64,000 nt of DNA, taken from Siphonodentalium dalli. Taxonomy: Eukaryota; Mollusca; Scaphopoda; Gadilida; Siphonodentaliidae. Made by a program: the position numbers and the translations under genes. A model generated the notes under the pieces. It saw only the letters and a program-made list of their open reading frames with translations. It ran no database searches and had not been told where the DNA came from. The stretch lies in the NCBI GenBank assembly GCA_032622095.1, contig CP136066.1, positions 116,645,319-116,709,318 of the forward strand. Reading direction: 5' to 3'. This document shows positions 1 through 12,490 of the stretch, piece after piece; positions within the stretch are counted from its first letter, which is position 1, and every line of letters begins with the position of its first letter.

Positions 1-193
1 ATTTTACATGTTTATCAGCATTTTTAACGATAAGAGCGATGGTAATTGAGGGACTATATTTTATTTAGCGCATTAAATTTAAAATAAAAAGTCGTGAATT
101 GGCTGAGTGTTTTCTATGGCCGCACATTTCGTTGATAATTACGAGGCATTTGTTTGTCTAAATAACGTTTATAAGTTCGAAGAGCATTAGAAT

Positions 194-362
194 GGGGATA
201 ACAGTGTGGTGTTTTGTGATTTCGGAAAGGTACAATAGCGAATATACAGTGGCAAATACCCGTTAATGGGCTCCGGCTCCGCCGTCGCCCATTAACTAAA
301 TTTGCCACAGTATATTCGCCATGTACCTTTCCGAAATCACAAAACACCACACTGTTATCCCC
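194..362. repeat. Near-perfect hairpin (foldback element)
   Basis: The left arm from 194 and the right arm ending at 362 are reverse complements over about 75 bases with few mismatches, and both start GGGGATAACAGTGTGG when read inward. The tip around 262-292 is GC-rich and itself partly self-complementary. The size and shape suit a non-autonomous foldback or MITE. No clear target-site duplication is visible. Confidence 0.8.
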
Positions 363-753
363 TAAGTAATACCATAGATATATAAGTACAAGTATCACGC
401 AATAAAATATTTCGTAACGTGACTATAGCGATGAAAAAAATAAAATAAATTGGACTGGGATTAGAGATTGGGTTGGTTATATGTGGATAATTGGATATGG
501 AATTCATACCGATGAAATGATACAAATTAGTGGAGCGATAAAGACCAATGTTGACACTTAGTCAGGCTATGCGGAGGAAATAGGGGTTGATACGATAGAC
601 CGAAATAAATTTGTCGAGTGATAATGACCAATGTTGACGTATAAAGTAACGCGACTGTACTGTTGCACAATTATCATGTAGAACCAGTCAAATATGGACT
701 CTGGTGCCCAATATGGAACAGCTCAGAAAACATTTGAAGGGCCCTAAAATTTA
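363..753. other. No gene visible
   Basis: AT-rich sequence with no convincing exon, repeat or RNA gene. Confidence 0.5.
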
Positions 754-1280
754 TTTAACATGGGATCTGCCATACAAATCGATTTATGTTGATAAATCTC
801 TTATTTTTCAAAATTTTAAGCTGAGACTTGGTGTGTCTGAGTGGGATACGTATATATTCCTAAAATGATAGGATACAGCACATAATTATGTTTTAGGTGG
901 AAGAAATGAGTTTTTTTCGATGATAAAATTTAACATGGGATCTGCCATACAAATCGATTTATGTTGATAAATCTCTTATTTTTCAAAATTTTAAGCTGAG
1001 ACTTGGTGTGTCTGAGTGGGATACGTATATATTCCTAAAATGATAGGATACAGCACATAATTATGTTTTAGGTGGAAGAAATGAATTTTTTTCGATGATA
1101 AAATTTAACATGGGATTTGCAATTAAAATCGATTTATGTCGATAAAACTGTCATTTTTCAAAATTTTGAGTTGAGAATTCGTGTGTCTTATATACTTATA
1201 TATTCTTAAAATGACAGAGTCCAGCGCGTAATTATGTTTTAGATGGAAGAAATTGAATTTGTTTTCGATAACAAATTTAC
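754..1280. repeat. Tandem repeat, 175-bp unit, three copies
   Basis: TTTAACATGGGAT begins at about 754, 929 and 1104, giving a 175-bp period. The first two copies are almost identical. The third is clearly diverged and fades out around 1280. Confidence 0.85.
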
Positions 1281-2201
1281 AGCATGTACGGCCGTACTAC
1301 GGGTTTATCGAGTACGCTATTTTATAAACAAACTTTTGTCAATAGCCGTTTTGGTCAAACTAAACCTTTTTCGACCGGGAAAGCAGATCCGAATAGTAGC
1401 TAAGATGTATTTAGATAGAATTATCAAAAGAATTTGACCGATTAGGGTGCATTTTAAAAGAATCGAGTGGAGAAATCTTGGTGACATTTTCATAAAACAC
1501 GCCGATAATTCCAGAAGATAAAAGATGGCGTTTATCACAATAGAACAGTCATAATATTACCCATAATTCACCTCACTACACCAGGGGGCTTACCCATAAT
1601 TCACCTCACTATACCAGGGGGGGGGGGGGCTCCCAATGGGTTATATATTATTTTCAGGCTATCAGATAATTTATATTTTCAACAACATATTATTACACCG
1701 GTGACTTTAAGATTACAATTTCAGCCTGTCCTGACTATCGATACGATTGAGTCATATTTTCAAAAACATATTATACACCGGTGGCGTTAACTTTACAATT
1801 TCAGCATCTATGTGATTCTATCGGTACGATTTGAGTAATGTACAAAACAAAAATCTTCGCCCACTCGACCACAGAATTGGAGACTACCACTGAATATGAA
1901 AAACAGCCACACTAGAAACACCACATGGTGGCGTAATGACATTTGAAGAGAGAATTTTTGCGAGAAATTTTTTTCTGAAGTGATCAAAGGCCGTTTTTAT
2001 CTATTAAACAGAGTCCTTCGCTCAAATGGCCCCCGCTTACGATCGGCAAATGTGTATGTACAATTTATAATTACGTTAGTAGATGTAGTGCAACCTGGAT
2101 TTTGTGGTGTTGTTGTGATATTTCTGTCACATTTACGTTCTAAAAATAGCATTTTTCGTCTTTTCGAAAACAACTTCCGATTTAATGTTTGTACGGTTTA
2201 T
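1281..2201. other. No gene visible; short direct repeats
   Basis: Contains two direct copies of CCATAATTCACCTCACTA (about 1560 and 1593) leading into a poly-G run at 1617-1629. There is also a pair of similar blocks near 1680 and 1755 sharing CACCGGTG. No exon was recognised. Confidence 0.45.
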
Positions 2202-2209
2202 ACACTGTG

Positions 2210-3364
2210 CAGGGATGTGGCTAGAGGGTCTCCGCTGGGGGGGGGGGGGGGGTGTCCACCTTGGGAATTTCCAACTGCACCCCCCCCCCCCCCCCGTTGA
2301 GTTGAATCACACCAACACAACTTTTTGCATAATTCCATTTGCACCCCCCCCCCCCCCCTTGAGTCGGAACCGCACCAACACAACTTTTTGCATAATTCCA
2401 TTTGCACTCCCCCCCCCCTTGTACCTCATGCTCAGGCCTAATTTCCTATATATTCATAAGCCATGCTTCTATTTTCCCAGTATGATAACATTAAGATATT
2501 TTAACCTGAAAATTTCCCCCCAAAAAAACAACTAGTGATCTAATTCCAGACAAATGCACACAGCTACCGACAACAGACCAGGAAACACCGGGACGACCAT
2601 GGTTGTTCGGCCCGGTGTGAGAAAATTTTGAAAACTATACAAGAAAATCGCAAATCCTAGCATCTAGACTGGCCTCAACTGAAGCTTTCCTAGTGTTGGA
2701 AATTTCAAACCTCATGCTCCCCCTCAGGTTGGAAATTCTTCAACTGATGACCATTTATGTCTACAAGTTTGACCAAATGTAGTAAAATATTGTTTTGCTA
2801 AACTAATTAGCAGTTTTGTATTGGCCATGTGGATGGGGCAATGACACACCGGGCCGACCATGGTTCGGCCCGGTGTGCGAAAAATTTTGAAATCTGAACA
2901 AGAAAATCGCAAAATCCTAACATCTAGACTAGCCTCAAGCCTTCCTACTGTTGGAAATTTCAAACTGATGACAATTCCAATGACAATGTTGACCAATTGT
3001 ATGACAATATTGTTTTCTTAAATTAACTAGAAGTTTTTGACTGGCCAGGTGGGAGGGACCAGGACACAAGCTTTCCAAGTGTTGGAAATTTCCAACCTGT
3101 CACCCCCCTAAGGTTGGAAAATTTCCAACTGATGACCATTTCTGTCAAAATTTTTGACCAAAAATAGGAACATATGCAAATATTGGTCGAAAAACAATAA
3201 ATTCCCCCCAATAAATTGTTTTATAATCAAACTACAAGAACATTTTCAACCTATTGAATTTCGTTGTGGCAGGTATGAAATTTCCAACTATTGAAAATAT
3301 AGCTCTCTGCTGGGGGGTGAGACACCCCCCACACCCCCCCCCCCCCCCTCTAGCCACATCCCTG
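2210..3364. mobile_element. Non-autonomous hAT-type DNA transposon
   Basis: The ends are inverted copies of CAGGGATGTGGCTAGAGG (2210-2227, and its complement ending at 3364). They are flanked by a perfect 8-bp duplication, ACACTGTG, at 2202-2209 and 3365-3372. A CAGGG-type end with an 8-bp target duplication is diagnostic of the hAT superfamily. The 1155-bp interior has poly-G and poly-C runs and repeated blocks based on TTGGAAATTTCCAAC but no transposase, so the copy must depend on an autonomous relative. A related piece lies at about 42995-43215. Confidence 0.9.
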
Positions 3365-3372
3365 ACACTGTG

Positions 3373-4673
3373 ATATTAGATTGTGCGGTCGCTGTATGCT
3401 CAATCAATGATCCTGTCAAAATAGGTTAAGTTTTTGGACGCCTTTCGAGTACTTGTTAACATATCCTCTTCATTGTTGAATCATATGATGGGATATATTT
3501 GATATAGTTTCTAACGTTAGGATACCAAATATGTGGCCATATCGTGTGAAAAAATTAATTGTGTGGACGTTGAAAGGAGACCATTTGACTAAATCGATTA
3601 GCAATTTCATGACACGTCTCAATGCTTGCCGTCGGGGGGTAATGAATTTATCGAATTAGAGACAAATGAATGTTAGTATTATGGTATGATAGAGTGACCA
3701 TCAGATAAACGGAAGAACACCTGGTTTGCCTTTTTGTGTTAACGTATTATATGTTCTACAATGAATACGAAATGATGTGGTGTCATCTAAAAATGCTAAA
3801 TTGTTGGGTGGGTGTCAAACAAGGTCACAATAATTATTGCGTCCTGTTATGGGTCGGCAACAAGCGGATTCTCAAATGAGAAGAGTTCAGCCTCAAGAAA
3901 ATGTTTGTCCCAGAAATTCGGAGAGGGGGGAACACGTCATCTCCTATGGTGTCTAAAATAATTGCAGTATCTCCAGGGGGGGGGGGGGTCGGAAAAAAAT
4001 TTCAGGCACGTATGGCATTTTTTCCTTTTCGATCATTTTTTGTACCCACCGCCAATTTTTTTTCCGTTTTCGGCAGTTTTTTTCCGACCATTTTTTGACA
4101 CCCACCCCCCCTTTTAACACTAAAACAGAGATTTGCGGGGGGAAATTTACTGCAAACAGCTGTATATGAATTGCTGTGCATACTATTTATCATGGATGTT
4201 AATATGGACATGTAAATAGGAATGAGTCATTTTGAGGTCATTCGGTCAAAAAAACATGGCTGCCAGCGGCCATCTTGGATTTCAAAATTTGCAACAAAAT
4301 ACAACACGATAACTGCCTGCAGTCAGTTTACCAGTTAGAATTACATTATTTCTCTCATTAAAAGTGGTTTGAAGCCCAACTCATTGCCAAAACACTGAAA
4401 AACAAGCAGGAATTTTTTTTTTTAGTTGCGGAAAAAATAGCTTGTTGGTGGCTTTGACCACCCACCCACCCCGGCATACGTGCCGGAATTTTTTTGTTCA
4501 CCCCCCCCCCCTGGTATCTCGAGTATTTATTGGCATAAGAGATGAGAAATACTTGTACTATGTTAATGTTGACGTCTGAAGATTAAGAGTTGCTTTAAGG
4601 ATTACATCCATGGATGTTGGTATTATGATGTAATGAAGCGGGGACGTTACAATGTTTGCCTTATACTATTCAG
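3373..4673. other. No gene visible upstream of the EGF exon
   Basis: Intergenic or intronic DNA with poly-G (3978-3987) and poly-C runs (near 4105 and 4500) and no recognised coding segment. The last bases before 4674 form a splice acceptor ending TATTCAG. Confidence 0.5.
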
Positions 4674-4787
4674 ATATTGACGAGTGCTACTCTAACCCGT
4701 GTCTGAATGGCGGTACTTGTGTGGACGGAACGAACCAATGGACGTGTAGGTGCACCTCATCCTATACTGGAACAAATTGCGGACGAA
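4674..4787 (+). CDS. Internal exon encoding one calcium-binding EGF-like domain
   Basis: This 114-nt exon lies between an acceptor (ACTATTCAG) and a strong donor (GTGAGT at 4788). Its frame begins with two bases that complete a split codon and ends with one base over, so it is a symmetrical phase 1-1 exon, the usual arrangement for EGF modules. The translation opens with IDEC, the calcium-binding signature, and carries six cysteines in EGF order, including CLNGGTC and the closing TGTNC. One domain fills the exon. EGF modules of this kind occur in secreted or membrane proteins such as Notch, fibrillin and fibropellin-like proteins. The parent protein cannot be told from one exon, and no companion exon was found here. 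Confidence 0.88.
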
Positions 4788-7700
4788 GTGAGTCATATCA
4801 TTTATTTGGGGTACGAATGGTGGGGTAGTATGGTGAAACTATGCATGGTACCAACGCAGTGTGATTCTCGTTTTAGACACACAAAACGACTAGTCCGTGG
4901 GCCAAATAAAATATTTTTCGAGTATGACGCATTAGATTTTGGTTCCATTGAGTTGAAATATTCATAAGTCAAGGTATGCCTCTCTTATTTTGCACAATTA
5001 TGTCCATTTCTTGTTAACATATGACTAGAATCCTAACGGTGATTTCTTGTGAAATTTCATACCGAGTTCTGTAATATAACATTTTTGAGAGTTTGGAAGG
5101 GGCTAAGACATCAATGATGGCATATTTCATTGCTCCGATGATCAGTTGATATGAATAATACAAAAATAAAGTCACAAATCTGAACGAGTTCCATACAGCA
5201 GAAACGGATCTAGAAGATATTAGTAAAAAAAACGTCAAAATTTCCACTTACGATACCATTTTGACGACCGGACAGGAGTTCCAATTTTACCCTAAAAACG
5301 TGGCATTATATCTCGCAGAATTATACTTAATGTATATGCCAAATTTTAAATCACATATTTCATGGTAAGATTAATTGCGACATTTAATCAATTATAAAAT
5401 CATGAAACGCTCTTTAAATTTGGAAAAATCATTAAAAGAGGGGTTAAAGGGAATTTCATGCTTTAGTCACAAATTGAACAATTGCCTTGAAAATTTGACT
5501 TAATCTACTGCACTATGCAGTCTATATATACGGGCATGTGGCGGTGTTGGTATGCACTGTGCAGAGAACGAACGGGTATATATACTAGCGCATTGCGGTG
5601 TCGGTGTGTCCTGGACTGAGTATAAATAAATGTATACATCCATGTACATAAAGCACATCGTCTATATGGACATGTGGCGGTGTCGGTATATATATGTATA
5701 CATATCCGTGTCGATAATATAATTGAGAAAGATATATGATTTCGTGTATTCTTACATGAAGGACCTAAACCGTAACATGTCCACACAATAAGATAACTTT
5801 CAAACGCCAATCTCATGTTTTAATTGCAGGACGTGGATGGATATTTGGTCGACGCTGAAATTTCAAAAGAACCACTGTATTACTATATCAAGCAAAATAC
5901 AAGATCTCCATTCGCAGCATATATATCTATTTTGGAATGTAGTGTATAAAAATGTCGATTTTTTTTTACCGTCCACTCTGGGCGGTACTGGAAAAATTGC
6001 AGGTATGAGTCTCAAACAATTTTTTCCCGACCTCAAGGTACGCACCACCCCTACTTGCAAAACAAATATTGTTTCCTCGGCATAATTTTGGACCCACCCC
6101 CCTTATCCCATATTTGACACTTTTTGAACATTAGTATTAATAATTTTGTTATTAGGAATACCATCGCAAATGTATTCCTTGTTTCCAATCCTGTTCAACT
6201 ATATATTTTACAAGTCACTAAATAGATGAGCCATCCTACCATACCATTTGGTCTTCACCATTATTATTGACTATTGGTCAACATAAATGGCGGGAAACAA
6301 TTATATCCAATCTGCTTCAATCATATTAATATAGTTACTATATATTGTGAAACAAAACTATACATAAACCTGCACAAATCTAACCCCAATATAATTCTGA
6401 GCGTGTTATCTGTAAACTGTTGTTAGTGTTGTACAATCAAGTGTTAAAGCCAGGTGAATTCCAGATCCTTTCCTTGGGTGTGAAATCATATTGTATGTGT
6501 GTATTGCGTAGCAATGTGATAGCTGATTGGAGGTCCAGGGCCAGTCAGTATGCTAGAAACTATGGCTTGATGTCTGGAAGGACGAGGTGGCACTACATGG
6601 GTTTAGCCATTTTGCATTACTACGTTTTTGCAGCAAGTATGTCGCTCACACGGGGTCAATCGTTTGATTTATTTAATTCAAACATTTATTGTATATAATT
6701 TATATACATGGGGATTGGGGATTGAGATACAAGTTTTGTCAACTTATAGTGACGTCCCTCACGCGCGCAAAGGGTTTAACATAACATTTAAACAAGATGA
6801 CAGTATGAACTTTGTGTATTTAAACAGGAAAAAAGATGGGAATATTTGTACAGAGTGTATATGTTTTTTTTGTGTCCAGTGTTTTCCTCAAGTTAATAAT
6901 TGTCATATAGGTTTTTTCTAAAAAGGCAGCGCGTTTAAATTTCAAAGGTCAATCGTTTTACTGGGCTAAAGTAATTTTGTGCCAATAAGATTCCATGACA
7001 ATGCCTTTGTTATTAATTTAAAAAAAAGAAAATTATATTGCCACGGAAAAATTTAAAAGAACAAGTTGGGAAACCTATCTATATTACAGGTATCACTTCG
7101 ACCCCATCTTTCTCCGCCAAATATAACTTACTCAATAAAAACTTCACTCATACTGGCTCATATTTTAATTTTCAATCTGCCCGACAATCTTCACATGAAT
7201 GCGGACTACGACATCGAGTTTTAATGAGCTAAATTGTCCGATTTACCCTGAAATAGGTTCGACACATTGTCGTGAGCACCCTGCATATGGTACATGGCCT
7301 AACTGTAATATTATTATTATAAGTGGGGTATTACTTATAATTAAATGTATTTTGTAATCATTGATAACAACATACATATACACGATAATGCCGACATAAT
7401 ATTCCTTTAGTCCCGTATAACGATTAGCCCAGTCTTAACAGTTGTAGTACACTAACGAAATAACACCAAAAATGTAAAGTCGTTTCGGGGGAGGAGGGTT
7501 GTATTCGGTTTTACATGTATAGACAAACGCAATTTATCAAGTGAATTAGCATGCAAAAACTTGGAAACTTCGAGTTATGTTTGCCAGAATGCCTGCATTT
7601 GTATATACCGCGCTATATGTGGGAACCTGGGGCCATATATAGACCCCCTATATGGAGTTATATTTCTTCTAAGTGATATGTGCATGTAGATAAGAGTCTA

Positions 7701-8058
7701 TATATACGATAAATAGTGATTAACATTAGTAATTTTCAGGTCACGACACACCCACCCACCCCGCCTTGTGTCTGGAAAAATATGCAGACCCCCCCCACTC
7801 CGGTTCACATAATAAAAAATCTCAGCCATTCGGTATCAGGCTTAACACAAGAGCAGTAGTGGATTTTATTGAGTAATCATAACTGCCATGAAATGGAACT
7901 TTATTGCACTCTACATGAACAAGTGGGGTGTTAATACCCATATATATATACACACAATATGTCAATCTAACAATGAACAAACAATAAACTTTAACAAGGA
8001 AAATATTTAAAGAACGAAAAACATGACTATTATTATCACAGAAACGCATCATTCGGGC

Positions 8059-8060
<2 letters not shown>
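4788..8060. other. No gene visible
   Basis: AT-rich DNA after the EGF exon. Weak repeats of CATGTGGCGGTGT occur near 5534 and 5670. Open frames here lack domain features or splice-site support. No EGF module or other exon was recognised. Confidence 0.45.
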
Positions 8061-8121
<61 letters not shown>

Positions 8122-8310
8122 CTCTATCTCTCTCTCTTTCTCCCCTCTCTCTCTCTCTCTCTCTCTCCATCTCTCCCCTCTTTCTCTCTCTCTCCCTCTC
8201 TCTATTTCTCTCCCCTCGTTCTCTCTCTCTCTCTATATCGTTCTTTCCCCCCTTATATCTAACTCTATATGTAGCGCTCTCTATATCTCTCTCCCCTCTC
8301 AATATATATT
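8061..8310. repeat. (CT)n microsatellite, partly degenerate
   Basis: A pure CT run of about 58 bases starts at 8060 and continues as interrupted CT-rich sequence to about 8310. Long open frames on both strands here are artefacts of the dinucleotide repeat. Confidence 0.95.
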
Positions 8311-8567
8311 TATGTCTCTCTCCGCTATGTCTCTGCCATGCATTCTTATTAGCTTATTCAAATACGTCAGTTTGTTATGTTGGAGCATTTTTTTTTGTTG
8401 CGGGTTCCCTGGTTAATATTACTCTGTAGTAGATTAATAAACTATAATAAAATTATTGTTGCATTATATGTTAATAAAGACATTCATCGACGCGTCGTGC
8501 ACTGCATGGCCAATTGTAATGGCAAGCTCCTGATGGCAAGTGGATATCGATACTCTAAATAGAGGAT

Positions 8568-8707
8568 CTATAACGAGCCCCCAGTTTATAGCGGAATTTT
8601 ACAAAACGAGTCCAGTAAATTAGATCTCGACCGAGCCTTTGGCGAGGTCCAGACGTAATTTACTGGACGAGTTTCGTAAATTCCGCCATAAACTGGAGAT
8701 GAGTTGT
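8568..8707. repeat. Near-perfect hairpin (foldback element)
   Basis: CCAGTTTATAGCGGAATTTT on the left pairs with the complement ending at about 8697, and pairing continues through CCAGTAAATTA into a GC-rich tip near 8632-8645. It lies about 700 bases beyond the 3' end of the Dispatched-like gene. Confidence 0.8.
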
Positions 8708-9087
8708 AGATTTTATTTATGACATGATCCAAACTTCGATAAAACATACTTAAATCCACAAATGGGACGTGAAACTAACATCGGCTAATAGAATGACTGC
8801 GCTGACGTTTCACGTAACTATGCGTTGTTTGCCCGCGTTAAGAAATAGTTCCAGATAAATAAGGACTCGCTGACGTATTTATTGGCGTAAATTTGGTGAA
8901 ATAACTTTTCACAATCTTCCCTCCATTGGAGTTCGTTGAAAAAAAAACAATCGACAAACCTGGCGGAAATCAAAGGTCACGTTTGCGCAACAATGATACA
9001 TATTGGTACACCTGGCACTATTTCATGTTATGCAACGAACGTTGCATGTCATGCACGAACCTTGCATGTCACAATTTATATAATTGG
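8708..9087. other. No gene visible; beyond the Dispatched-like gene
   Basis: No exon seen. A second possible minus-strand AATAAA (complement of TTTATT) lies near 8876. Confidence 0.4.
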
Positions 9088-9093
9088 TTTATT
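9088..9093 (-). terminator. Candidate polyadenylation signal of the Dispatched-like gene
   Basis: TTTATT on the plus strand reads AATAAA on the minus strand, about 310 bases past the stop codon at 9405. Position and sequence fit, but no transcript evidence is available here. Confidence 0.45.
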
Positions 9094-9404
9094 GAATTGA
9101 ATAAGGGGTATGATCATGTAATAAAACAGTTGTACATGTGTATCTACTGAATGCAAACATACTACTTGTGTGTCACGCAAAAATGTGTATTGTCATTCGA
9201 TGAATTATGTATACCGAAATTCGATGACTATGAGCGCATGTTGTGCAGCTCCACTTTGCTGGCACATCATATGAACTGGGGTGGCCACATATTTGGCACT
9301 CTTAGATTAGCCACACGTTCCTGTGTAGCTGATTATAACGAATGATGAAATAATAAATTTAAAACAAATTCAACAATTCTCGAATCCGTCCTGTAGTAAC
9401 AATT

Positions 9405-9827
9405 TCACATTGAATGGAACCCCTTCCCTTTGCATTTGGAACAGTCTACATCATCTTTCTTTCGTCCAACGACCTTGTTTCGAATCCAGACACAAGCTGG
9501 CACAATGGACCCGGTATTATTCTGTGGACCAACCACAGCTAACACTGCTGGGAACAGCACGAGGGAGTACAGACACGAGAAGCCTATAGTCGCCATCATG
9601 AATATTCCGAACTGCATGAAAAACCTAATGGTAGCAATCAGCATGAACATCGATGCTCCCATCGTCGTGAAGGCACCGGACACCACAGATATGCCCACGT
9701 GTTCTAACATGTCACGTATTCGTTCAAGCCTCGTAGAGTGCGGTGACCTGTGATATCCTTCTGCTAAATGCACAACATAGTCCACAGCCAAGCCTACGAC
9801 CAGTGTCAGATTCAGTGACTCCAAAAC
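9405..9827 (-). CDS. Dispatched-like protein, last coding exon
   Basis: This 423-nt exon starts after the acceptor TTCCAG at 9828 in phase 0 and ends at TGA (9405-9407), giving 140 residues. It begins VLESLNLTLVVGLAVDY, the strongly conserved segment opening the last membrane cluster. The D in AVDY is in the position of the RND charged residue. Next come HLAEGYH, a cytoplasmic loop, and hydrophobic helices around GISVVSGAFTTMGASMF and TIGFSCLYSLVLF. A short basic, cysteine-containing tail closes the protein (CSKCKGKGF). The tail is far shorter than that of vertebrate Dispatched. The membrane topology is inferred from hydrophobicity and family knowledge. Confidence 0.95.
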   Translation of the reverse strand, partial: VLESLNLTLVVGLAVDYVVHLAEGYHRSPHSTRLERIRDMLEHVGISVVSGAFTTMGASMFMLIATIRFFMQFGIFMMATIGFSCLYSLVLFPAVLAVVGPQNNTGSIVPACVWIRNKVVGRKKDDVDCSKCKGKGFHSM

Positions 9828-10375
9828 CTGGAATTTGAAAAAAGGGTACTGTGTGATAATTAGGCTCTCTGGCTTTGTATATGATGAGTCAATCCATATC
9901 AGATTTTAGATGTAGTAGACATTACATATATATGTATGACGAGAGAGGCAACGTGGTTGATGATTTATATAATAGGTTTAATATATTTTTTCAATTAGAT
10001 GTTTTACAGTTTACACCCCCCGTTGAAGCATTTGATTTCATAACCGAATTTAAATACTTTATTTGAAACATATATCATATATACATTGCAACAACTGCCA
10101 TAAGCGGCACGGCTATGGATACCCGGGCCGCATGCACAATCATAATAATGCCAACATATTCATGTGCGGATAAGAAAAAACGATCGATACTGGCACAATT
10201 AATGCCAACTTACTTAAACCACTAATACACCTCCGCCACATTTATAACATCTTCCTTATCTGGACACACGGCCAAAAAACGCCAGATGGTTTGTCAATCA
10301 CATCCAGCTATCAAATTCGCTGTCCATAATGACATGCAGTGTTTTAAAGAGCGTAAGTATATAAATATAAATAAT

Positions 10376-10513
10376 AAACGGCGGATTCAACGTGGTCATG
10401 GGTTTTGACCGCTATAAAAAATCAGCAAACTCCACATCAAACCCTTCGGGGTTCATGCAGTTTGCTGAATTTTTCTCGCGGTCAAAATCCATGACCACAT
10501 TGAAACCGCCGTT
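10376..10513. repeat. Near-perfect hairpin with a CCC-TTCG-GGG tip, intronic
   Basis: The left arm, starting AAACGGCGG, and the right arm, ending CCGCCGTT, pair over about 60 bases. The tip at 10441-10450 reads CCCTTCGGGG, so an RNA copy would be capped by a C(UUCG)G tetraloop. It lies in the last intron, about 50 bases from the donor of the preceding exon. A palindrome at 59868-60030 has the same kind of tip. Confidence 0.82.
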
Positions 10514-10562
10514 CATTTCTTATATATATGCGTACGACATACAGCAATATATATGTCCTTAC

Positions 10563-10733
10563 CCCTAATTTCCATCCGGCCATCGGGATAATGCCGACCA
10601 CTGTTATTACGACGAATGCTATGGAACAGGTTGCGTAAAATCCGATGATATAATTCCGAGTTGCAATCGTCAGAATCGGGAATGCCAACGAGATACCAAG
10701 GATAATACCTTTGACAGCTGAAACCGCCAAGGA
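10563..10733 (-). CDS. Dispatched-like protein, penultimate exon
   Basis: 171 nt, 57 codons, phase 0-0. The acceptor is a long T run ending TTTCAG and the donor is GTAAGG. The peptide begins SLAVSAVKGIILGISLAF and contains two hydrophobic helices (around VKGIILGISLAFPILTIA and YATCSIAFVVITVVGIIPM), then a GWKLG turn. It is followed directly by VLES in the next exon, reproducing the family motif GW-x-L-x-VLES across the splice junction. The first helix re-enters the membrane after the extracellular loop. Confidence 0.93.
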
Positions 10734-11114
10734 CTGAAAAAAAAATAGTTTGAGATGCATTTGTTGTGCAACCATGCATAGGCGATGCCCCAGTTCTCAC
10801 GTCAACACAGTTGCCTACAACACCACGCAAATAATTAACTACAAATAGTTGAATCAGCTTTATCGCTTTGAATAACTTGTTGAAAGAATATACTAATGAA
10901 GCTGTGACAATAAACTTCTAACATTAATCTGTATACATATATATGCTTCCTTCTCTGATCCAAGATATCGACAATGAGAAAAACAAAATTGTAGTTTTTT
11001 TTTTTTTTTACAAAAGATGGACAGTAGAAAATAAAGAAAGACATCACATATATACAGTATATAAATCAACCCACGGTTTTCTTCTCATACAGCCCGGTTA
11101 CTTCATCACATAAC

Positions 11115-11456
11115 AATTGTCATCATCATCACCATATTCATCATCGTCATCATCCTCCTCATCCCGATCCCCACCACGTCATCTTCATCACCATCGTCGA
11201 CGACTGACCATCATCTTCATCATCATATTCATCATCATCATCACCACCACCACCACCACCACCACCACCAGCGTCGTCAGTATCGTCAACACCATCATCA
11301 TCTTCGTCCTGTTCCTCGTCTTCATCGTCATCATCGATCATAATCGTCATATAAATCAACATCATAACATTCGGCATCGTCGTCGTCCTCATCATCACCA
11401 GCGTATAGTCGTCGCTATGGAATCATAATAATAATAATAATCATCATCATCAAGTA
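11115..11456. repeat. Imperfect trinucleotide (TCA/CAC) microsatellite
   Basis: Runs of CAT, TCA, CAC and AAT triplets fill this intronic stretch. The long serine/histidine-rich and aspartate-rich open frames on the two strands are products of the repeat. Confidence 0.93.
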
Positions 11457-12091
11457 TTCTCAATGACCTGATTAATAATTCGGGTATAAGTCACTATTCA
11501 TGCAACATGTGGTATTTTGAGTACCAGTATGCAACTTTTCGAGATGTTTTTTTTCTTCACATGGCCAATATATGACCAGACTTTCACACACTGTTTAGGA
11601 GGATATGGTCAATGAGAGTAATGTGAACGACTGTAATTTTTAAACGGACATATATGTATGGCTCAATTTAACCTCCCGATTATGTATACGCAATTTGGAA
11701 GGAATAATAATATATAGGTCAATAAATAACGAAATATCGATATATACTCTGAAGAAAAGAAAACTTGCAACAGTCATAGTATTTTTCATCGGTTTTAAAT
11801 TTTTCTATCAGAATTGAAACTAACGCTCATAGTTTTACAATAGAAGGAATAGACTTTGTTATTACATTCAGAATATTGTCGGGACACGATGTTTTCTAAA
11901 TTCTAGGACCTAAGCTGACATGAATAATTATTTCCAGATTATGAAGTCCGTATATAAGTATTTAACGTATATATATTTATCGTCATTTTTGCATTCCCGG
12001 AACCAGACTGGGATGTAACAAAAGCAATCACTATTTTAGGCTTCACATTTGGGCCTTGTCGTAGTTGCATATAAATATATATGAAGATGAC
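11457..12091. other. Intron of the Dispatched-like gene; nothing recognised
   Basis: AT-rich intronic DNA without a detectable element. Confidence 0.5.
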
Positions 12092-12175
12092 CTTCTGAAC
12101 TTTGAGCCAGTGCCATGTGCCTTGTTCTGGAGTACATTGGAATCCGTTAGCTACGGAAGGTGGCATCTCTTCCAT
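12092..12175 (-). CDS. Dispatched-like protein, extracellular-loop exon
   Basis: 84 nt, 28 codons, phase 0-0. The acceptor is CATTCCAG. The donor after AAG begins GTCATC, a weak match to consensus, but it is the only one that keeps the frame into the next exon. The peptide opens MEEMPPSVANGFQC and ends WHWLKVQK, just before the membrane helix of the following exon. This is where Dispatched proteins have a short extracellular run leading back to the membrane. Confidence 0.82.
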
Positions 12176-12490
12176 CTGGAATGGAAACGCATCACAATAT
12201 TAAAATAATGATATGGTGTGTTAAAATATATAAAAGTATCTGGTCATCAGTTGACTCCCCTGACATGATGATAGTAACACCGTGTCGTGGATTGTGAAGT
12301 GTGTGTACAGTGTAACTCTGTGGAAGTGCGTGTTACCGAACAAGAATATCTAAAAGAAAATTACTGCTTCAAAGTTTTTATTTTCTAAGTGAGCTGCCAA
12401 TAATGGAGAAGGACAATATTTAAAAAGGTTTTCTGCACATTCGTAGACGCTTTTGTTATATACCGTTGGAAAGCTGCCGTGGTTGAGTTT

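Noticed and set aside
8023-8302. Long serine/leucine-rich and arginine/glutamate-rich open frames
   Set aside because: They are readings of the (CT)n microsatellite on the two strands.
11117-11428. Ser/His-rich and Asp-rich frames
   Set aside because: They derive from CAT/TCA/CAC triplet repeats; no splice sites or domain.
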